From: JBIOJM01 sp044450785
GTDB taxonomy: Bacteria > Planctomycetota > Planctomycetia > Isosphaerales > Isosphaeraceae
Direction of reading: 5' to 3'
Assembly: GCA_044450785.1 (NCBI GenBank)
Contig: JBIOJM010000409.1
Location: 1 to 8,318, forward strand
DNA: 8,318 nucleotides
Below, piece by piece: positions 5,993-8,318 of this stretch. How positions within the stretch are numbered: position 1 is the first letter of the stretch; each line of letters opens with the position of its first letter. The notes beneath the pieces were generated by a model. It was not told where the DNA came from and did no database searches. It saw nothing but the letters and a program-made list of their open reading frames with translations. The position numbers and the translations under genes are program-made.

Positions 5993-6496
5993 TCGGCCGG
6001 GGATTCCGCCGCCGCCTCGACAGATGCACAAGGATCCGTCGCCGCTCAACCTTACCAGGTCCCCGCCGACTTCGCCGGTTACGCGGCCGGCACTGTGATC
6101 GCTTACGGAGGCTTGAACTACGTGATTCAGGGCGACGGAACCATGCTCCTTCAGCAGCCCGGCGGATGCGACTACAGCTCGTACTACGTGCCACCGGGGG
6201 CACCGGGATACTTCCCCGGACCCGGCTTCGGGCCGGGCTTCGGACCGGGCTTCGGACCGGGCTTCGGACCGGGCTTCCGCCCTGGCGGACCCGGCTTCCG
6301 CCCCGGCGGCCCTGGCGGACCCGGCTTCCGTCCGGGCGGCCCTGGCGGGCCCGGCTTCCGTCCGGGCGGCACTGGCGGGCCCGGCTTCCGTCCGGGCGGC
6401 CCCGGCGGCCCCGGCTTCCGCCCTGGCGGCACTGGCGCCCCGGGCCGCCCCCCCGGCGGGGGCTTTGGCGGTGGGCGACCGGGCCGCAGGCGTTGA
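5981..6496 (+). CDS. open 3' fragment of the broken repeat-protein gene, would be called as a hypothetical protein
   Basis: This 171-residue frame starts at an ATG that is an internal Met codon of the original reading frame (Gly-Thr-Met-Leu-Leu-Gln, repeated at 6137-6154 in copy 2). It has no signal peptide, and the only upstream purine run (AGGG) is 11 bases away. It carries the second module (QPYQVPADFAGYAAG, then YGGLNYVIQGDG) and the whole Gly/Pro tail. Without its signal peptide the product would stay in the cytoplasm, so I regard it as a remnant and not as an independent gene. The terminator after it remains intact. Confidence 0.35.
   Translation: MLLQSAGDSAAASTDAQGSVAAQPYQVPADFAGYAAGTVIAYGGLNYVIQGDGTMLLQQPGGCDYSSYYVPPGAPGYFPGPGFGPGFGPGFGPGFGPGFRPGGPGFRPGGPGGPGFRPGGPGGPGFRPGGTGGPGFRPGGPGGPGFRPGGTGAPGRPPGGGFGGGRPGRRR
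6047..6154 (+). repeat. duplicated module, copy 2 (intact)
   Basis: This is the intact partner of 5884-5992, encoding QPYQVPADFAGYAAG, then YGGLNYVIQGDGTMLLQ. It is the reference that reveals the TAC-to-TAA and one-base-insertion lesions in copy 1. Confidence 0.85.
6219..6450 (+). repeat. GC-rich coding repeat: 12-bp GFGP units then about 30-bp GFRPGG units
   Basis: First come four or five 12-base units encoding Gly-Phe-Gly-Pro, then longer units encoding PGFRPGG followed by PGG or TGG. The units are nearly identical at the DNA level (ggcttccg followed by a GC-rich Pro-Gly-Gly stretch), which suggests recent expansion by slippage or unequal exchange. The encoded tail is flexible, Gly/Pro-rich and lacks acidic residues. 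Confidence 0.85.
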
Positions 6497-6533
6497 TGCT
6501 TCGGACTGGACGTCCGGCAGGTCCACTCTGCTT

Positions 6534-6571
6534 CGGACAGGATCGGGCATCCGCTCCTGTCCGTTTGTTTT
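6534..6571 (+). terminator. intrinsic terminator after the repeat-protein gene
   Basis: CGGACAGGA (6534-6542) and TCCTGTCCG (6555-6563) form a perfect 9-bp stem with a 12-base loop, followed directly by TTTGTTTT. It begins 38 bases after the stop codon. Confidence 0.85.
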
Positions 6572-6738
6572 GATTGGGCTGGAGCTCGAGTAGGGACACG
6601 CCCGCGTTCTGAAGCCGCGGCGCGGAGTCGTTTCGTCAGGCTGGCGGCGAGGTCCTCGACACGGTGAATGGTCGTGATTTCATCTGCGTTGCTGGGCGCA
6701 GTCGTCGAGACTCTTGCATTGAAAAATGGGATTATACG

Positions 6739-6768
6739 TTGCGGGGAGCGAGGGTATTCCTCTATAAT
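6739..6768 (+). promoter_or_regulatory. sigma70-type promoter of the small lipoprotein gene
   Basis: The -10 element is a perfect TATAAT at 6763-6768. Eighteen bases upstream lies TTGCGG (6739-6744), a four-of-six match to TTGACA. The AT-rich -10 region stands out from the GC-rich surroundings. Transcription would start near 6775. Confidence 0.7.
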
Positions 6769-6890
6769 TCCTCTCTCAGACGCAATGGGGCAAGGTCGTC
6801 TCCCGTATGGTCTTTGGGACGTACGGCCCGGAAGCATGTGTCAACTGGGAGAGCGAGATTGGAATGCCTTGCCTCGTTTCGTGCTTTTCA

Positions 6891-6895
6891 AGGAG
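6891..6895 (+). promoter_or_regulatory. ribosome binding site deciding the lipoprotein start
   Basis: AGGAG (AAGGAG with the preceding A) lies 7 bases before GTG 6903. It favours that start over the in-frame ATG at 6807, which would add an unrelated N-terminus, and over the internal ATG 6936. Confidence 0.75.
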
Positions 6896-6902
6896 CGCAT
6901 CT

Positions 6903-7103
6903 GTGATTGTGAAATCTGGAATAAAGACCTGGACGATGCTTTCGAGCCTCGTTCTGGCGCTCGCTTTCGTGACCGGCTGCAACACCGAGGAGACGCCGCC
7001 CGAAAGCACGCCGAAACCAGCCGTCACTGCCCCGTCCACCGTGAAGCCGGCTGATGCCAAGCCGGTCACGCCTGCACCCTCGAAGCCGGACGAGAAGAAG
7101 TGA
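6903..7103 (+). CDS. small lipoprotein with Pro/Lys-rich tail, function unknown
   Basis: This is a 66-residue protein. Residues 1-25 form a lipoprotein signal: a basic start with K4 and K8, a hydrophobic core MLSSLVLALAFV (12-23) and lipobox VTGC with the lipidated Cys at 26. The mature part is about 40 residues of Pro, Lys, Thr, Ala and Glu with no predicted fold, ending PDEKK. It would be a membrane-anchored disordered tether in the periplasm; such small Pro-rich lipoproteins are frequent in planctomycete annotations (general knowledge). Start GTG 6903 is chosen for the AAGGAG seven bases upstream; a longer form from ATG 6807 is open in frame. The gene has its own promoter (6739-6768) and terminator (7221-7260), so it is a single-gene transcript. 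No specific function can be assigned. Confidence 0.75.
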   Translation: MIVKSGIKTWTMLSSLVLALAFVTGCNTEETPPESTPKPAVTAPSTVKPADAKPVTPAPSKPDEKK

Positions 7104-7220
7104 GGATGCAGATCGAGACTCGGCAGGCAAGAGCCGACCGAAGTTAACGCGGTCTCTCCCCGGTCCGCGATCGCGATGTCATCGCGCGCCGGTCGACGTG
7201 AGCGTTCAACTGAAAACCAT

Positions 7221-7260
7221 GGCCGCGTTCTCCGTTGCATGAGAACGCGGCCTGTTCTTT
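7221..7260. terminator. bidirectional intrinsic terminator between convergent genes
   Basis: GGCCGCGTTCTC (7221-7232) and GAGAACGCGGCC (7241-7252) form a perfect 12-bp stem around an 8-base loop. On the plus strand TGTTCTTT follows, ending the lipoprotein transcript. On the minus strand the stem is followed after four bases by TTTTC (complement of GAAAA at 7212-7216), so it could also end the convergent FAH-family transcript that stops at 7281. Confidence 0.85.
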
Positions 7261-7280
7261 GCGCGCGGGCTTCGGTTCGT

Positions 7281-8144
7281 TCAGGACAGGGCTCCCTGGA
7301 CGACCGGGTTTACAAGCGTTCCGATGCCGTCGATCGCGATCCGAACGACGTCGCCTGCCTTCAGGCTGAAATCATCCGGTGGCACGATCCCCGTGCCGGT
7401 CAACAAGACGACTCCACCGGGAAATCGGTTGTCGCGACCGAGCCAATCGATCAGCTCCTCGAACCGACGGGCCATCCTGGCTGTACTTGTCTCTGCCTCA
7501 AAGATGTTGCTCCCGTCGCGCTCGATCTCCATCCTGATACCAATGGCAGCGCGATCGGGCATCGCCGCGGTCAGCGTGATCCCTGGTCCGAGTGCGCAAC
7601 ACGAATCGTAGACCTTGGCTTGGGGCAGATAGAGGGGATTCTCTCCCTCGATGTCTCGGGCGCTCACGTCGTTGCCGATGGTGAAGCCGACGAGCCGCAG
7701 CGACGGACTTAGCACCAGGGCCAGCTCGGGTTCGGGTACGCACCATCGCGAGTCGCGGCGAACTCGGATCGCTTGGCCCGTGCCAACGACCCGGCTGGGA
7801 GTCGCCTTGAAGAACAACTCAGGGCGCTCTGCCCGGTAGACGCGATCGTAGAAGGTGGCTGCTTGGTCGGATTCCTGCTCCCGCGCGACCTTGCTCCGTT
7901 CATAAGTGACACCGGCCCCCCACACTTCCTGTTCGTCCAGAGGCGCAAGCAAGCGAACCGAACGGATCGCAAACGAGTGGCCGGCGACTTCCTCTGATTG
8001 CCGAACCTGTCCTTCCACATCCTCTGAGTGCAGAAGGTCACTCAAGCATCGATGACCAGAACCCAGGGGAATCACCGTATCGCCATTCACCCGCCCCACT
8101 TGGGGAACGCGATCATCGTCAACCGCGAACTTGATGAGCTGCAT
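7281..8144 (-). CDS. fumarylacetoacetate hydrolase (FAH) family protein
   Basis: FAH-fold enzymes use a divalent metal to cleave, hydrate, dehydrate or decarboxylate oxo-acids. In this 287-residue protein the N-terminal third is a variable domain. The catalytic domain starts at VWGAGVTYERSK (74-85), continues with ELFFKATPSRVVGTG (109-123), the metal site VPEPELALV (136-144; E138 and E140), GNDVSARDIEGENPLY (157-172; third ligand D159) and LPQAKVYDSCCALGP (173-187), and ends with GIVPPDDFSLKAGDVV. All metal ligands are present. The segment between DRVYRAERPELFFKATP and ARDIEGENPLYLPQAKVYD resembles FAH members that act on 2-keto-3-deoxy sugar acids, but the substrate is not provable here. ATG 8144 is preceded by AAGAGG ten bases upstream. 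It is transcribed alone, convergent with the lipoprotein gene, from a possible promoter at 8204-8232. Confidence 0.9.
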   Translation of the reverse strand: MQLIKFAVDDDRVPQVGRVNGDTVIPLGSGHRCLSDLLHSEDVEGQVRQSEEVAGHSFAIRSVRLLAPLDEQEVWGAGVTYERSKVAREQESDQAATFYDRVYRAERPELFFKATPSRVVGTGQAIRVRRDSRWCVPEPELALVLSPSLRLVGFTIGNDVSARDIEGENPLYLPQAKVYDSCCALGPGITLTAAMPDRAAIGIRMEIERDGSNIFEAETSTARMARRFEELIDWLGRDNRFPGGVVLLTGTGIVPPDDFSLKAGDVVRIAIDGIGTLVNPVVQGALS

Positions 8145-8165
8145 CGTCTTGTGCCTCTTTTTGAA

Positions 8166-8186
8166 CAGTGGTCAGTGGTCAGTTGT
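8166..8186. repeat. heptamer tandem array in reverse orientation (array 3 of 3)
   Basis: Three units, CAGTGGT, CAGTGGT and CAGTTGT. On the other strand they read ACAACTG and ACCACTG twice, the same family as arrays 1 and 2. The array sits 22 bases upstream of the FAH-family start and would lie in its untranslated leader. Confidence 0.75.
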
Positions 8187-8203
8187 GGCCGAGAAGCACG
8201 TGG

Positions 8204-8232
8204 TATTTTCTGAGACTTCTCGCTGAAGACAA
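8204..8232 (-). promoter_or_regulatory. possible promoter of the FAH-family gene
   Basis: On the minus strand TTGTCT (8232-8227) is followed after 17 bases by AAAATA (8209-8204), modest matches to TTGACA and TATAAT with ideal spacing. It is the best candidate in the upstream region, but it is weak. Confidence 0.3.
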
Positions 8233-8318
8233 CCAGCAAACCCGGAACTCGCCGGTCCAAGACCGCTACGAGAGTCGACCGACATACCAAACAGAAGCGA
8301 GAGCGAGGTCGCTGGCGT

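Larger units (their letters stand above)
5797..6496 (+). pseudogene. broken gene for an exported Gly/Pro/Phe-rich repeat protein (one nonsense, one frameshift)
   Basis: From ATG 5797, with GGAGAG seven bases upstream, the frame gives a clear Sec signal peptide: MRGFRLTILAGLACLG, then a hydrophobic run ending AHA|QA as cleavage site. It then stops at TAA 5890-5892. Downstream a 54-codon duplication is visible. Copy 2 reads CAA CCT TAC CAG at 6047-6058 where copy 1 reads CAA CCT TAA CAG at 5884-5895, so a Tyr codon became a stop. Copy 1 also has one extra A at 5972-5973 (GGCGAATGG; expected GGCGATGGC, Gly-Asp-Gly). Removing that base joins the frame to the one ending at TGA 6496 and gives 232 residues counting the stop as Tyr. 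The predicted intact protein had a signal peptide, two copies of a module around GYAAGTxIxYGGxNYVIQGD, a Cys/Tyr linker, a GFGP/GFRPGG tail and a basic end. Many third-position differences between the copies show earlier coding selection. The family is unrecognised; the function may have been surface or matrix-related. A sequencing error is possible but would have to occur twice. Confidence 0.75.
6572..6902 (+). other. intergenic region with the lipoprotein promoter and leader
   Basis: No gene is supported in these 331 bases. The first half has no feature I can name. It locally becomes more AT-rich around 6714-6770, where the promoter lies. From the predicted start near 6775 to the GTG at 6903 there is a leader of about 130 bases, longer than a small gene needs. 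I could not match it to a riboswitch family or find a convincing attenuator. Confidence 0.5.

Noticed and set aside
5959..6573. Long open frames on both strands across the Gly/Pro repeat
   Set aside because: Repeat DNA with a GC-rich period stays open in many frames; only the frame joined to the signal peptide makes sense.
8190..8222. CGAGAAG/CTTCTCG inverted repeat near the right end
   Set aside because: A seven-base stem with a 19-base loop and no T-run; it overlaps the candidate promoter and could arise by chance.

Overview
The window looks like chromosomal DNA of a high-GC bacterium, most likely a planctomycete (possibly the Isosphaeraceae/Gemmataceae side). This is an inference. It rests on strongly GC-biased codon use, the RNase Y-YmdB gene pair, a kinase-like phosphotransferase with an aberrant catalytic loop of a kind I associate with planctomycetes, and scattered heptamer arrays of the CAACTGA/CCACTGA type. 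No rRNA, tRNA, transposase or CRISPR was seen.

Layout. Positions 1-123 may hold the last 40 codons of a gene that enters from the left. Positions 124-1098 are about 975 bases with no convincing gene but several hairpins; the last is a perfect GNRA-loop hairpin just upstream of the next gene. Positions 1099-3511 hold a plus-strand pair: RNase Y (rny), a membrane-anchored endoribonuclease for mRNA turnover, and 19 bases later a YmdB-type metallophosphoesterase. Converging on them is a minus-strand pair (5351 down to 3566): a PlsC-type acyltransferase followed 37 bases later by an APH/choline-kinase-fold phosphotransferase. Between this pair and the next plus-strand gene (5352-5796) lie two perfect 12-bp palindromes and a heptamer array.

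Positions 5797-6496 hold the most informative locus: a broken gene for an exported Gly/Pro/Phe-rich protein. It has a clean ribosome binding site and signal peptide, an internal 54-codon duplication, and a 12-bp/30-bp repeat tail. One copy of the duplication carries a Tyr-to-stop change and a one-base insertion; the other copy shows what the intact sequence was. It ends at a strong intrinsic terminator (6534-6571).

Positions 6739-7103 form a compact unit of a near-consensus sigma70-type promoter, a leader of about 130 bases and a 66-residue lipoprotein. A perfect 12-bp-stem terminator (7221-7260) separates it from a convergent minus-strand fumarylacetoacetate-hydrolase-family enzyme (8144 down to 7281). 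A third heptamer array lies in the presumed leader of that enzyme.

Overall, the coding content is mostly ordinary housekeeping or metabolic genes. I did not find a recognisable new multi-gene system. The signals worth following are the dated decay of the repeat protein, the three dispersed heptamer arrays, the structured non-coding region before rny, and active-site deviations in the YmdB and phosphotransferase proteins.
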